Shown here: positions 8,040-16,740 of the stretch, piece after piece
How the letters are laid out: each line of letters begins with the position of its first letter
How positions within the stretch are numbered: the stretch's first letter is position 1
Assembly (NCBI RefSeq): GCF_029714425.1
Contig: NZ_CP121668.1
Span: 248,001-312,000, forward strand
Reading direction: 5' to 3'
Length of the DNA: 64,000 nt
Origin: Bradyrhizobium sp. CB2312
GTDB lineage: Bacteria > Pseudomonadota > Alphaproteobacteria > Rhizobiales > Xanthobacteraceae
The notes under the pieces: model-generated
What the model was told of the DNA's origin: nothing
The model's database searches: none
The model's input: only the letters and a program-made list of their open reading frames with translations
Translations under genes and position numbers: made by a program

Positions 8040-8633
8040 ATGCGTCGGCAGTTCATCTCGTACGCAATCAGCGCGGTTGCGATCCTCGTGCTCGGCCTCT
8101 TCCGCGCAGGCGCCGCCGACAACGCCGCGATCAAGGAGAAGGCCGCCGTCTGCTCCGGCTGCCATGGCGAGAACGGCATCTCGCAGACGGAGAACATTCC
8201 CTCGCTGGCTGGCCAGCCCGATCAGTTCATCCAGTGGCAGCTCGTGTTCTTCCGCGCCGGCTCGCGCAAGAACGACCAGATGCAGCCGATCGTGGAAGAG
8301 ATCACCAACGAGGACATCCGCAATTTCGGCGCCTACTTCTCGCAAATGACGCCGCCGAAAGCAGCGGAGGACACCGATCCCGATCTGTCGAAGAAGGGCG
8401 CGCAAGTCGCTGTCGGCCGCCGCTGCGCCTCATGTCATACGGACAGCTTTGCCGGCACCAAGGCCGTCGCACGGCTCGCGGGCCAGCGCGAGGAATATCT
8501 CGTCAAAGCGCTGCACGACTACAAAGCGGGTGCGCGCGTCGGCGGCGGCGTCGCAGCAATGGCCGACGTCGCCTATCACATGAGTGACGAGGAGATCACG
8601 GCCGTGTCGCACTATCTCGCGTATTTCAAGTAG
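8040..8633 (+). CDS. Diheme cytochrome c (c4-like), exported
   Basis: A 197-residue protein with a signal peptide at 1-26 (ending FRAGAADNA) and two heme-binding motifs, CSGCH at 38-42 and CASCH at 129-133, one per half: the two-domain layout of cytochrome c4. Met residues such as those in DQMQPIVEEI and AAMADVAYHM are candidate distal ligands. It should carry electrons in the periplasm to a terminal oxidase, and its place after the PQQ-type dehydrogenase suggests it may accept electrons from that enzyme. ATG 8040 is preferred to an upstream in-frame start that lies inside a repeat. Confidence 0.9.
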   Translation: MRRQFISYAISAVAILVLGLFRAGAADNAAIKEKAAVCSGCHGENGISQTENIPSLAGQPDQFIQWQLVFFRAGSRKNDQMQPIVEEITNEDIRNFGAYFSQMTPPKAAEDTDPDLSKKGAQVAVGRRCASCHTDSFAGTKAVARLAGQREEYLVKALHDYKAGARVGGGVAAMADVAYHMSDEEITAVSHYLAYFK

Positions 8634-8660
8634 CGCGCCGCGATCGCGGCAAACACAGCT

Positions 8661-8807
8661 CGTCGTCCCGGGGCGCGACGAAGTCGCGAGTCCGGGACCC
8701 ATAGCCACAGGATCAAGTTTGACAAAGATTCGTAGTGCGAGCTCGCGCCATAACCACTCCCTGTGGTTATGGGTCCCAGGCTCGCGCAGCGCGCGCCCCG
8801 GGATGAC
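8661..8807. repeat. Palindromic repeat, CGTCGTCCCGG family
   Basis: Long inverted repeat: CGTCGTCCCGGGGCGCG with GGGACCCATAGCCACA on one side, answered by TGTGGTTATGGGTCCC and CGCGCCCCGGGATGACAG on the other. It fills the junction between the convergent cytochrome c and panE genes and could act as a two-way terminator. Confidence 0.85.
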
Positions 8808-8821
8808 AGCCTAGTGTGAGG

Positions 8822-9745
8822 TTAGCTCGCCCGCTGCTTCTCATACGCCTTCAAATGCGTGTATGCGATCCGCAGCTTCGGCACCGGCACCTTGGCGGCG
8901 TCGGCGCGCGCGATGAGGTCGCCGATCACGTGATCGGCTTCGACCGGCAGGCCCGCCTTGATGTCGCGGAACATCGAGGCGGTCATCGGCGAGCCTTCGG
9001 TCGTCAGATTCCCCTTCACGCGCTCGAAGAACGGGCCGCCCGGCGCGTAGCCTGACGCGGTCGCGATGGCGCTGGTCTCGTCCAGCATGCCGAGCAGAAA
9101 GTCCCTGCCGCCGGGCGCGGCCAGGATGTTGCCGACGGAGGTGCGCATCAGGCTGGTGCTGGCGGCGAGCGAGGACAGGAACACCCATTTCTCCCACATG
9201 TCCTGCATGATGTTCTGGCTGGCGGCGGCGCCATTGATGCCGCTCTTGAAAGCCTCGTCGATCGCCTTGACGCGATCCGACAGCTTGCCGTCGCGCTCGC
9301 CGTAATTGAGCGACTGCATCGGCTGGAGCTGCACCACCTCGCGCTTCTCGTTCAGCGTCGCGGCGATGGCGCAGAGGCCGCCGAGCACGCGCTCCTTGCC
9401 GAACTTCGCATCGAGCGTGTCGAGATGCTTCATGCCGTTGAGCATTGGGATGATCGCCGTGTTCGGCCCGACCGCCGGGGCAAACGACTTGATGGCGTCA
9501 TCGAGGTCGAACGCCTTGCAGCTGAGCAGAACGACGTCGAACTTGTCCTTGAGCGCGTCGGCCTGCACGGTCGGCGGATTTTTCAGGGTCACGTCGCCAT
9601 TCGGGCTCTTGATGACGAGGCCGGCGCTCGCGAGCTCGCCGGCGCGGCGCGGCCGGACCAGGAAGGTGACGTCGCGGCCGGCCTGCAACAGCCTGCCACC
9701 AAAATAGCCGCCGATGGCGCCGGCGCCGACCACGAGAATGCGCAT
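8822..9745 (-). CDS. panE: 2-dehydropantoate 2-reductase (ketopantoate reductase)
   Basis: A 307-residue NADPH-dependent enzyme that reduces ketopantoate to pantoate in pantothenate and CoA synthesis. The Rossmann motif GAGAIGGYFGG is at 7-17, and the ApbA family segments LLSCKAFDLDDAI and IPMLNGMKHLD follow. The C-terminal helical domain holds the conserved lysine and glutamate region, as in MQDMWEKWVFLSSLAA. The start is taken at MRILVVGAG with AAGGA ahead, not at the longer open frame, which runs through a repeat fragment. Several panE-like paralogues exist in such genomes, so the in vivo substrate could differ. Confidence 0.87.
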   Translation of the reverse strand: MRILVVGAGAIGGYFGGRLLQAGRDVTFLVRPRRAGELASAGLVIKSPNGDVTLKNPPTVQADALKDKFDVVLLSCKAFDLDDAIKSFAPAVGPNTAIIPMLNGMKHLDTLDAKFGKERVLGGLCAIAATLNEKREVVQLQPMQSLNYGERDGKLSDRVKAIDEAFKSGINGAAASQNIMQDMWEKWVFLSSLAASTSLMRTSVGNILAAPGGRDFLLGMLDETSAIATASGYAPGGPFFERVKGNLTTEGSPMTASMFRDIKAGLPVEADHVIGDLIARADAAKVPVPKLRIAYTHLKAYEKQRAS

Positions 9746-9784
9746 GGGATATTCCTTTTTGTTGCTATTGGCGGTCCATCTATA

Positions 9785-9822
9785 GTCGTCATTGCGAGCG
9801 AAGCGAAGCAATCCAGAATGCT
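9785..9822. repeat. Half copy of the CGTCATTGCGAG repeat
   Basis: GTCGTCATTGCGAGCGAAGC followed by GAAGCAATCCAGAAT matches one arm of the complete element at 47361-47450; the second arm is absent. It lies between panE and the isomerase-like gene. Confidence 0.7.
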
Positions 9823-9858
9823 ATCGCGATCACATTCTGTCGCCGGAGATTGGGGGGA

Positions 9859-10467
9859 CTACGTCCCCGACACCATCTCCTCGACCTCGCGCAGCTGCTC
9901 CTTGCCGAAGAACATTTCGTTGCCGACGAAGAAGGTTGGCGAGCCGAAGGCGCCGCGGGCGACCGCCTCCTCGGTGTTCTTGATCAGCTTGCCCTTGACC
10001 TCGGGCTCCTGGGCGCGGGCAAACAGCTTTTGCGCATCGAGACCGGAGGACGCCAGCGCCTTCGCCGCGATTTCAGGATCGTCCATCTTCTTCGGCTCGC
10101 GCCACATGTGGTGGAAGGCGGCGTCCACGTATTTCTCGAAGACGCCCTCGAGCTGCGCGGCGATGGCCACGCGCATCAGGTTCAGCGTATTGACCGGGAA
10201 GTGCGGATTGAAGACATAGGGCTGGACCTTGAAGCGCTTGACGAAGCGCTCGGTCTCGACCTCTTGGAATTCGCGCTTGTTCTTGATGCCGGCGAGCGTC
10301 TCGGCCGGCGACTTGTTGTTGGTCGATTTGAAGATGCCACCGAGCAGGATCGGCACATATTCGAACTTGACGCCGATGCGCTGCTCGATCGCGGGGATGG
10401 CGAGGTGGCTGAGATAGGCGTTCGGGCTGCCGAAATCGAACAGGAATTGCGGGGCTGTACGGGTCAA
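9859..10467 (-). CDS. DsbA-family 2-hydroxychromene-2-carboxylate isomerase-like protein
   Basis: A 202-residue thioredoxin-fold protein of the GST-kappa/HCCA isomerase family. FLFDFGSPNAYLSH near the N-terminus carries the family's catalytic Ser in place of Cys, and GAFGSPTFFVGNEMFFGKEQ is the cis-proline and closing segment. HCCA isomerase acts with glutathione in naphthalene breakdown, but most genomic homologues are not in such pathways, and nothing here points to aromatic degradation. It lies between panE and a MATE exporter on the same strand. Confidence 0.85.
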   Translation of the reverse strand: MTRTAPQFLFDFGSPNAYLSHLAIPAIEQRIGVKFEYVPILLGGIFKSTNNKSPAETLAGIKNKREFQEVETERFVKRFKVQPYVFNPHFPVNTLNLMRVAIAAQLEGVFEKYVDAAFHHMWREPKKMDDPEIAAKALASSGLDAQKLFARAQEPEVKGKLIKNTEEAVARGAFGSPTFFVGNEMFFGKEQLREVEEMVSGT

Positions 10468-10557
10468 GATCGATCTCCCTGATATCGCTTTTTACCCATT
10501 GTGGCGCAGCGCGCGCCACGGGTCCACCGTTTAATGACGGTCATAATACTTTGATGA

Positions 10558-11907
10558 TTAGACCAGTCTGCGGATGGCGCGCCTGCGCCAGACCAGCAGG
10601 TAATAGCCCATCTGCAAAACGAGCATGGCGCAGAACACGATCGGATAGGCCGCCCACACGCCCGCAAGGCCGATCGTGCGGCTCAGGATCACCGCCGACG
10701 GCAGCTCGATCGCGACAATGGCGAAGATCGAGAGCAGCATCGGTGTCAGCGCCACGCCGGCCGCACGCATCGCACCGGAGAATACGGTGGCGAGGCCGAA
10801 CGGCACCGAACTCCACAGGGCGATAGTGAGCAGTCCCTTGGCCAGATCGAGCACGGCGCCGTCGGTAATGAAGAGGCCGAGCACGGCGCGCGGCACGAGA
10901 TAAATCAGCACCACCAGCCCGCCAGTCAGCACGAGGTTGAACGCGAGCCCGGTACGCACGATACCGTCTAGTTCAGCCCTGTCGCCGCGGCCGATCGCCT
11001 GCGCGCCCAGGATCGAGACCGCGATCGAGATCGACATCGCCGTGAACTGGGTATAGCCCATCACCTGGTTGACCGCGCCATAGGCGGCTGTGGCGTCGGA
11101 TCCAAAACCGTTGACGAGGCCGAGCAGCACCAGCTCGGCGATCGCCATCACCACCATGCCGATGGCGCTCGGCAGCCCAATGCCGAGGATTTTTCCGAGC
11201 ACGGCGCGATTGAGCCGGAGATGACGCAGCAGTCTGCTGTCTGGCGCGAGCGCATGTTTTGTCCGCAGCAGATAGATGGCCAGCGCGATCAGCGTCAGCA
11301 CGTTGGCGATCGCAGCCGCCCAGGCCGGGCTGGTGATGCCTGCGGCGGGCAATCCGAGCGAGCCGCGGATCAGCATCGGCGTCAGGATCAGGCCGATCGC
11401 CGTTGACAACGCCAGCGCCAGCAGCGGCGTGAGCGCATCGCCGACGCCGCGGATCATCGCCGTCATCAGCAGGAAGACGAAGCCGAGCGGCATCGTCAAC
11501 AGCATGATGCGCGCATAGGCGCTGGCCTGATCGAGAATGTCGGCGGGCGTTGCGAGCGCCATCATCAATTGCCGGCTCAAGAGCCCACCGATCAATGCGA
11601 CGGAAATCGAGAGCAGGAGCCCGACCGCGAGTGTCGTTCCGACGACGCTTCTGATTTTATTGTGTTCGCCGGCGCCAAAGGCCTGGCCGATCAGAACGGT
11701 GGCGCCGGTGCTGAGGCCCATGACGAAGGCGAACAGGAAGAACATCACCGGAAAGAACGTCGACACCGCCGCGAGCGCATCGACGCCGATCAGCTGGCCG
11801 AGATAGACGTTGCTGATTGTGCCGAACAGCGATTGCAACGCGTTGCTCAGCATCAGCGGTGCGAGGAAGCGAAGGAAGGTGGTCCAGAGTGGCGTGGGCG
11901 TGGACAT
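10558..11907 (-). CDS. MATE family efflux transporter
   Basis: A 449-residue protein with about 12 membrane helices in two related halves. FLRFLAPLMLSNALQSLFGT and later GLPSAIGMVVMAIAELVLLG mark the N- and C-lobes of the multidrug and toxic compound extrusion family, which exports cationic compounds with Na+ or H+ influx. The start is taken at ATG 11907 with GAAAGG ahead rather than nine codons upstream. Substrate unknown. Confidence 0.88.
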   Translation of the reverse strand: MSTPTPLWTTFLRFLAPLMLSNALQSLFGTISNVYLGQLIGVDALAAVSTFFPVMFFLFAFVMGLSTGATVLIGQAFGAGEHNKIRSVVGTTLAVGLLLSISVALIGGLLSRQLMMALATPADILDQASAYARIMLLTMPLGFVFLLMTAMIRGVGDALTPLLALALSTAIGLILTPMLIRGSLGLPAAGITSPAWAAAIANVLTLIALAIYLLRTKHALAPDSRLLRHLRLNRAVLGKILGIGLPSAIGMVVMAIAELVLLGLVNGFGSDATAAYGAVNQVMGYTQFTAMSISIAVSILGAQAIGRGDRAELDGIVRTGLAFNLVLTGGLVVLIYLVPRAVLGLFITDGAVLDLAKGLLTIALWSSVPFGLATVFSGAMRAAGVALTPMLLSIFAIVAIELPSAVILSRTIGLAGVWAAYPIVFCAMLVLQMGYYLLVWRRRAIRRLV

Positions 11908-11993
11908 GGATGTGCCTTTCGTCAGGGCGCGCAAAACCGTTGCCGCGCAATGCGCGGCTCGGCCGTCGATGGGGTTGGGAGGAACGCCGCGCC

Positions 11994-12590
11994 TTAAGCG
12001 CGGTCGCTGTAGGCGAGCTTCACGATGTGGTCGCGGATGTCGGTCGGCCAGTCGGCGATCAGGCCGGTGAAACGTCGCCGGTCATCCGCGAACAGGGCGC
12101 GTGAGGCTTCCTCGAACTGCGGCAGATTGCCGGCCATGGTGGACATGAAGTGATAGGCCGCATCGCGTGCCTGCCGCTCGCGGTCCTTGTCGCCGCTCGC
12201 GCGCCGTGCCTCATCGACGAGCTTGCGCAACGCGACCGAGGCGCCGCCTGCTTGCGCGTTGAGCCACTCCCAGTGCCGCGGCAACAGCGTCACCTCGCGC
12301 GCGACCACGCCGAGCTTTGGCCGGCCGCGCCCGCGCGGCTCGCTTGGTGGTGCGGTCTCCTCAATCGGGGGCGGGATCAGCTTCGCCAACCGCGCCAGCA
12401 CCTCGCGATCTCCGCCGCGCAGATCGAAGTCGATCGATCGGCCCGTGGCGTCCTCGAAGATGACGATGGGCTCGTCCGGCCGCGGCGCCACGCGCTTGAC
12501 GACCAGCGCGACCTCTCCGGCCGGCCCGGACACCAGGCGATGCGGGCCCTGGAAAGCGGTGAAAATCTTCTGCATTGGAATCATTGCCAT
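11994..12590 (-). CDS. DUF2239 family protein
   Basis: A 198-residue soluble protein. It has IVIFEDATGRSIDFDLRGGD near the N-terminus, a Pro- and Arg-rich linker GRGRPKLGVVAREVTLLPRH, and a helical C-terminus with QARDAAYHFMSTMAGN and IADWPTDIRDHIVKLA. These match DUF2239, a family of unknown role. The GRGRPKLG stretch resembles an AT-hook and the LLPRHWEWLNAQ region a ribbon-helix-type segment, so DNA binding is possible. It is divergent from a GST gene across a region with two ATACCCGGG repeats. Starts at 12584 or 12575 are also possible. Confidence 0.82.
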   Translation of the reverse strand: MAMIPMQKIFTAFQGPHRLVSGPAGEVALVVKRVAPRPDEPIVIFEDATGRSIDFDLRGGDREVLARLAKLIPPPIEETAPPSEPRGRGRPKLGVVAREVTLLPRHWEWLNAQAGGASVALRKLVDEARRASGDKDRERQARDAAYHFMSTMAGNLPQFEEASRALFADDRRRFTGLIADWPTDIRDHIVKLAYSDRA

Positions 12591-12613
12591 ATTTGAGCAG
12601 CGTTGGCGACTTA

Positions 12614-12649
12614 ATACCCGGGTAAATTATATCCGTCAATATACCCGGG
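12614..12649. promoter_or_regulatory. Pair of ATACCCGGG direct repeats between DUF2239 and GST
   Basis: ATACCCGGG occurs at 12614-12622 and 12641-12649, 27 bp apart. The first is part of the perfect palindrome TACCCGGGTA, and both are followed by AAA and TAT tracts. The site is in the divergent promoter region, so a regulator-binding site is likely; the regulator is not known. Confidence 0.55.
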
Positions 12650-12742
12650 CGAAAATATCCATACCGACCGCTCGACATTGTGATCCCGGGCTGGCACCAA
12701 CAGCGCGGCCGATCGACCACGCCTAGCCTGGGGACTCCACCA

Positions 12743-13408
12743 ATGCTGACCGTTCACCACCTCAACAATTCCCGCTCGCAGCGCGTGCTGTGGCTGCTCG
12801 AGGAGTTGGGCGTGCCCTACGAGATCGTGCGCTATCAGCGCCAGCCGGACATGCGCGCGCCGAAGGAGCTGCGCGCGATCCATCCGCTTGGCAAGTCGCC
12901 TGTGATCACCGACAACGGCAACACCATCGCCGAGTCAGGCGCGATCATCGAATATATCGTCGCGACCTACGGCAACGGCCGTCTGATCCCGCCGCCGAAC
13001 ACGCCGGAGCGGCTGCGCTTCACCTATTGGCTGCACTACGCCGAGGGATCCGCGATGTCGCCGCTGCTGTTAAAACTGCTGTTCACGCTGATGCCGAAGC
13101 GCGCGCCTGCGCTGCTTCGCCCGCTGGTGCGAAAGGTCTCGAACCAGGCGCTCACCGCGCTCGTCAATCCGCAGCTCAAGCAGCATATGGATTACTGGGA
13201 AGGCGAGCTTGCCAAGAGCGAGTGGTTTGCCGGCAACGAGTTCACTGCGGCCGATATCCAGATGAGCTTCCCGCTCGAAGCTGCGCAAGCGCGCGGCGGA
13301 CTGGAGCAGGGCCATCCCAAGGCGATGGCGTTCCTGGAGCGCATCCATGCGCGGCCGGCTTACGCGCGCGCGCTGGAGAAGGGCGGGCCGTATCAGGTGG
13401 GGCGGTAA
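12743..13408 (+). CDS. Glutathione S-transferase
   Basis: A 221-residue cytosolic protein. The N-terminal thioredoxin-like domain reads MLTVHHLNNSRSQRVLWLLE with the SRSQR active-site region at 10-14 and the glutathione-binding IAESGAIIEYI at about 74-84. The C-terminal helical domain follows, with FTAADIQMSFPLE, the N-capping motif. It conjugates glutathione to electrophiles or reduces peroxides; the substrate is unknown. The ATG at 12743 starts the domain directly; the 21 codons upstream in frame are not family sequence. Confidence 0.9.
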   Translation: MLTVHHLNNSRSQRVLWLLEELGVPYEIVRYQRQPDMRAPKELRAIHPLGKSPVITDNGNTIAESGAIIEYIVATYGNGRLIPPPNTPERLRFTYWLHYAEGSAMSPLLLKLLFTLMPKRAPALLRPLVRKVSNQALTALVNPQLKQHMDYWEGELAKSEWFAGNEFTAADIQMSFPLEAAQARGGLEQGHPKAMAFLERIHARPAYARALEKGGPYQVGR

Positions 13409-13418
13409 GCCACCCTCC

Positions 13419-13497
13419 CGTCATTCCGGGGCACGCGAAGCGTGAACCCGGAATCTCGAGATCCCGGGTTCGGTGCTGCGCACCGCCCCGGAATGAC
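13419..13497. repeat. Palindromic repeat, CGTCATTCCGG family
   Basis: CGTCATTCCGGGGC...GAACCCGGAATCTCGAG then GGGTTCGGTGCTGCGCACC and GCCCCGGAATGAC. It occupies nearly all of the 92-nt junction between the convergent GST and MFS genes. Confidence 0.85.
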
Positions 13498-13500
13498 CAG

Positions 13501-14796
13501 TCAATCCGCGTGCAGCACGCGCCCGCGCGTCTCGGGCAGCGCAAACGCCGCGATGAAGAACACCACATAGGCCACCACAGCGAAGATCGCGATGGCATTC
13601 GCAAGCGACGTCGTCGCCGACAATGCGCCGACGAGGAACGGAAACAGTGCGCCGATGCCGCGGCCGAAATTGTAGCAGAAGCCCTGCCCCGAGCCGCGCA
13701 GCCGCGTCGGATAGAGCTCGGTCAGGAACGCGCCGATCCCCGAGAAATAGCCCGAGGCGAAGAAGCCCAGCGGGAAGCCGAGCACCCAGAGGATCTCGTT
13801 GGTGAGCGGCAGCTGCGTGTAGAGCAGCACCACGGCCATGGCTCCGATCGAGAAGATCAGGAACAGATTGCGCCGTCCGATCCGGTCGGCGAGCCAGGCG
13901 CCGGTGAGATAGCCGATGAAGGAGCCGATGATCAGCGTCGAGAGATAGCCGGTCGAGCCGACGATCGACAGATGCCGCTCCTTGGTCAAAAACTGCGGCA
14001 CCCAGAAGGTGATGGCGTAGTACCCGCCCTGGCAGCCCGTCGCCATCAGCGACGCCAGGATCGTGGTCTTCAGGATCGGGCCTGAGAAGATCTCCCAGAG
14101 CGCCGGCCGATCGCCGCTCGCCGCCTGCCTGGCGCGCGCCTCCGCCGCGATCTCCGGCTCGGTGACGGAGCGGCGGATGTAGAACACCAGCAGCGCCGGC
14201 AGCGCGCCGATTACGAACATCCAGCGCCACGCCGTCTCCGCCGGCATCAGCGAGAACAGGATCGCCTGCGACAGCACCGCAAGGCCCCATCCGACCGCCC
14301 AGCCCGACTGCACCGAGCCGACCGCGCGTCCGCGATATTGCGGCCGGATCGCCTCGCCCATCAGCACCGCGCCGGCGGCCCATTCGCCGCCGAAGCCGAG
14401 GCCGAGCACGGCGCGCGCGATCAGGAGCTGGTCGAAATTCTGCACGACGGCGCAGACCAGCGAGAAGAACGAGAACCAGATGATGGTGATCTGGAGTGTC
14501 CTGACCCGGCCGATATGGTCGGAGAGATAGCCGCCGAGCCAGCCGCCGATCGCGGATGCGAGCAACGTCACCGTGCCGGCAAGACCGGCCGAGGCCGCGT
14601 CGACCTTCCACAGCGCGATGATGGTGCCGATCACCAGCGGATAGATCATGAAGTCCATGCCGTCGAGCGCCCAGCCCGCCGCGCAGGCCCAGAAGGTCCG
14701 GCGTTCGGCGACGTTCATGTCGCGATAGAAGGCGAGTAGGCTGGTGTCCTCGATCTCGGCGCGTTCGATGCGCTGGTTCGGATCGGCGATGGTCAT
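13501..14796 (-). CDS. MFS transporter, aromatic acid/metabolite:H+ symporter type
   Basis: A 431-residue carrier with 12 membrane helices. WALDGMDFMIYPLVIG is helix 1; GGYLSDHIGRVRTLQ at about 75-89 is the MFS motif between helices 2 and 3, repeated as GAWLADRIGRRNLFL in the second half. GLGFGGEWAAGAVLMGE is typical of the sialate/carboxylate and aromatic-acid symporter subfamilies. The start at MTIADPNQ is preferred to a longer open frame. Substrate unknown, probably an organic acid. Confidence 0.87.
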   Translation of the reverse strand: MTIADPNQRIERAEIEDTSLLAFYRDMNVAERRTFWACAAGWALDGMDFMIYPLVIGTIIALWKVDAASAGLAGTVTLLASAIGGWLGGYLSDHIGRVRTLQITIIWFSFFSLVCAVVQNFDQLLIARAVLGLGFGGEWAAGAVLMGEAIRPQYRGRAVGSVQSGWAVGWGLAVLSQAILFSLMPAETAWRWMFVIGALPALLVFYIRRSVTEPEIAAEARARQAASGDRPALWEIFSGPILKTTILASLMATGCQGGYYAITFWVPQFLTKERHLSIVGSTGYLSTLIIGSFIGYLTGAWLADRIGRRNLFLIFSIGAMAVVLLYTQLPLTNEILWVLGFPLGFFASGYFSGIGAFLTELYPTRLRGSGQGFCYNFGRGIGALFPFLVGALSATTSLANAIAIFAVVAYVVFFIAAFALPETRGRVLHAD

Positions 14797-14890
14797 GTGC
14801 GTTTCCCGGCAGTTTCTTTGGCCGGGCGGTGGTAGCACGCGCGGCGGCTTGCGCAAGCCGCAGCAGCGCTTTGCGCCATGCAGGGCAGAA

Positions 14891-16642
14891 TTACTGCCCT
14901 GCCGCCTCTGCGCCGCGCGTGCGCGGATCGGGTGCGCCGAACGGCCCGTTGGGCGCGACGAGGATGGAGTTGGCCGATGTCTGTCCCATCGGCACGACGA
15001 TATGGTGATCCATCGCGCTCAGCGCGGACAGCACGTCGTCAGGGAAGCCGCGCTCGACGCGCACCTCGTCCGGCAACCATTGGTGATGCAGCCGCGGGGC
15101 TGCAACGGCGGCGGCGACATCCATCTTGTAGTCGAGGACGTTGACGATCACCTGGAGCACGGTCGAGATGATGAAGCTGCCGCCCGGCGATCCCGTCACC
15201 AGCACCGGCTTGCCGTCCTTCAGCACGATGGTCGGCGACATCGAGGATAGCGGCCGCTTGCCGGGACCGGGCAGGTTGGCCTCGAAGCCGACGAGGCCAT
15301 AGGCGTTGGCGGCGCCGACCGCCGCGGTGAAATCGTCGAGCTCGTTGTTGAGCAGCACGCCGGTGCCGTCGGCAACGAGGCCGACGCCGTAGCTGAAGTT
15401 CAGCGTATAGGTGTTGCTGACGGCGTTGCCGTAGCTATCGACGACGGAGAAGTGCGTTGTGTTGGTGCCCTCGCGCGGCACGGGTGGCAAGGAGGCGAGA
15501 TCCTTCGACGGCGTGGCGCGATCGGCAGAGATGCCCGCGCGCAGCTTGGCGGCGTAGTCCTTCGCGATGAGCGTCTCGATTGGCGCGGTGGCGAAGGCGG
15601 GATCGCCGAGATGGCGCGCGCGGTCCGCATAGGCGCGCTTCATGGCCTCGATCAACAGATGCAGCGATGCCGCCGAGCCATGCTTCAAACCGGCGAGCTG
15701 ATAGCCCTCGAGGATGTTGAGTGTCTCCACCAGAACCACGCCACCGGAGGACGGCAGCGGCATCGAGACGATGTCGTAGCCGCGATAGGTGCCGCGCACC
15801 GGCGTGCGGATCACCGCCTGATAGGATTTCAGATCCGCCGCCGTCATGATGCCGCCGGCATCGGTGACGGCCTTGGCGAGCTTTTCCGCAACCGGCCCTT
15901 CGTAAAAGCCGCGCGGACCCTGCGTCGCGATCGCCGCCAGCGTGTCGGCGAGGTCGCTTTGCACCAGCCTGTCGCCTTCACCGAGCGAGGTGCCGTCGGG
16001 GCGCGAGAAGATCTTCGTCGAGGACGGCCAGCGCACGAAACGCCGGTGCCAGCCCGGGAGCGTGTCGGCGAGGTCGTCGGTGATGACGAAGCCGTCGCGC
16101 GCGAGCGCGATCGCAGGCTCGAGCAGTTGCGCCAGCGTGAACTTGCCCGAGCCATATTTCTCAAGTGCCAGGGAAAGACCGGCAACGGTACCGGGGACGC
16201 CGATGCCCAGTGCGGAGTCACGCGACTTCGTGACATCAGGCTTGCCGTCCGTGCCAAGGAAGATCTGCGGCGTGGTCGCTGCTGGCGCCGTCTCGCGATA
16301 GTCGATCGTGACGTCTTCGTTACGCTCGGCCGAATGGATCACCATGAAGCCGCCGCCGCCGATATTGCCGGCGCGGGGATAGGTCACGGCCATTGCAAAG
16401 CCGGTGGCGACCGCGGCATCGACCGCATTGCCGCCGCGTCGCAGGATATCGGCGCCGACACGCGCAGAGATATTCTCCTGCGCCACCACCATGCCGTGCT
16501 CGGCGGAGATCGCGTGCACGGTGTCGAGCGCCGGAGGAACGTAGGGTTTCCGCGCATCCTGTGCGGTCGCGGGCGCAAGGCCAAACGCCAAGGTGGCGAT
16601 GACCGCGATAAATGTGCGCCGTGTCGAATATGACGACATCAT
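14891..16642 (-). CDS. ggt: Gamma-glutamyltransferase (glutathione hydrolase), periplasmic
   Basis: A 583-residue proenzyme with a signal peptide at about 1-27 (ending LAPATAQ). The self-cleavage site precedes Thr395 in GTNTTHFSVVD, the N-terminal nucleophile of the small subunit. PLPSSGGVVL and later KRPLSSMSPTIV (the oxyanion SS pair) and PGGSFIISTV are family motifs. It splits gamma-glutamyl bonds of glutathione in the periplasm. Two adjacent ATGs open the frame. It is divergent from an MFS gene 98 nt away. Confidence 0.93.
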   Translation of the reverse strand: MMSSYSTRRTFIAVIATLAFGLAPATAQDARKPYVPPALDTVHAISAEHGMVVAQENISARVGADILRRGGNAVDAAVATGFAMAVTYPRAGNIGGGGFMVIHSAERNEDVTIDYRETAPAATTPQIFLGTDGKPDVTKSRDSALGIGVPGTVAGLSLALEKYGSGKFTLAQLLEPAIALARDGFVITDDLADTLPGWHRRFVRWPSSTKIFSRPDGTSLGEGDRLVQSDLADTLAAIATQGPRGFYEGPVAEKLAKAVTDAGGIMTAADLKSYQAVIRTPVRGTYRGYDIVSMPLPSSGGVVLVETLNILEGYQLAGLKHGSAASLHLLIEAMKRAYADRARHLGDPAFATAPIETLIAKDYAAKLRAGISADRATPSKDLASLPPVPREGTNTTHFSVVDSYGNAVSNTYTLNFSYGVGLVADGTGVLLNNELDDFTAAVGAANAYGLVGFEANLPGPGKRPLSSMSPTIVLKDGKPVLVTGSPGGSFIISTVLQVIVNVLDYKMDVAAAVAAPRLHHQWLPDEVRVERGFPDDVLSALSAMDHHIVVPMGQTSANSILVAPNGPFGAPDPRTRGAEAAGQ

Positions 16643-16740
16643 CAAACTCTCGCTACGCCCCGGAGCCAATTCACATGCGTCCCTGTCATGCTATACGGGT
16701 TGCGCCGTGGACGAGGCAAACTGTTCGTGATGGGGATTTG

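Noticed and set aside
15452..16633. A 393-residue open frame opposite ggt
   Set aside because: It is antisense to a clear gamma-glutamyltransferase gene, with low-complexity Arg/Gly-rich translation and no family motif.
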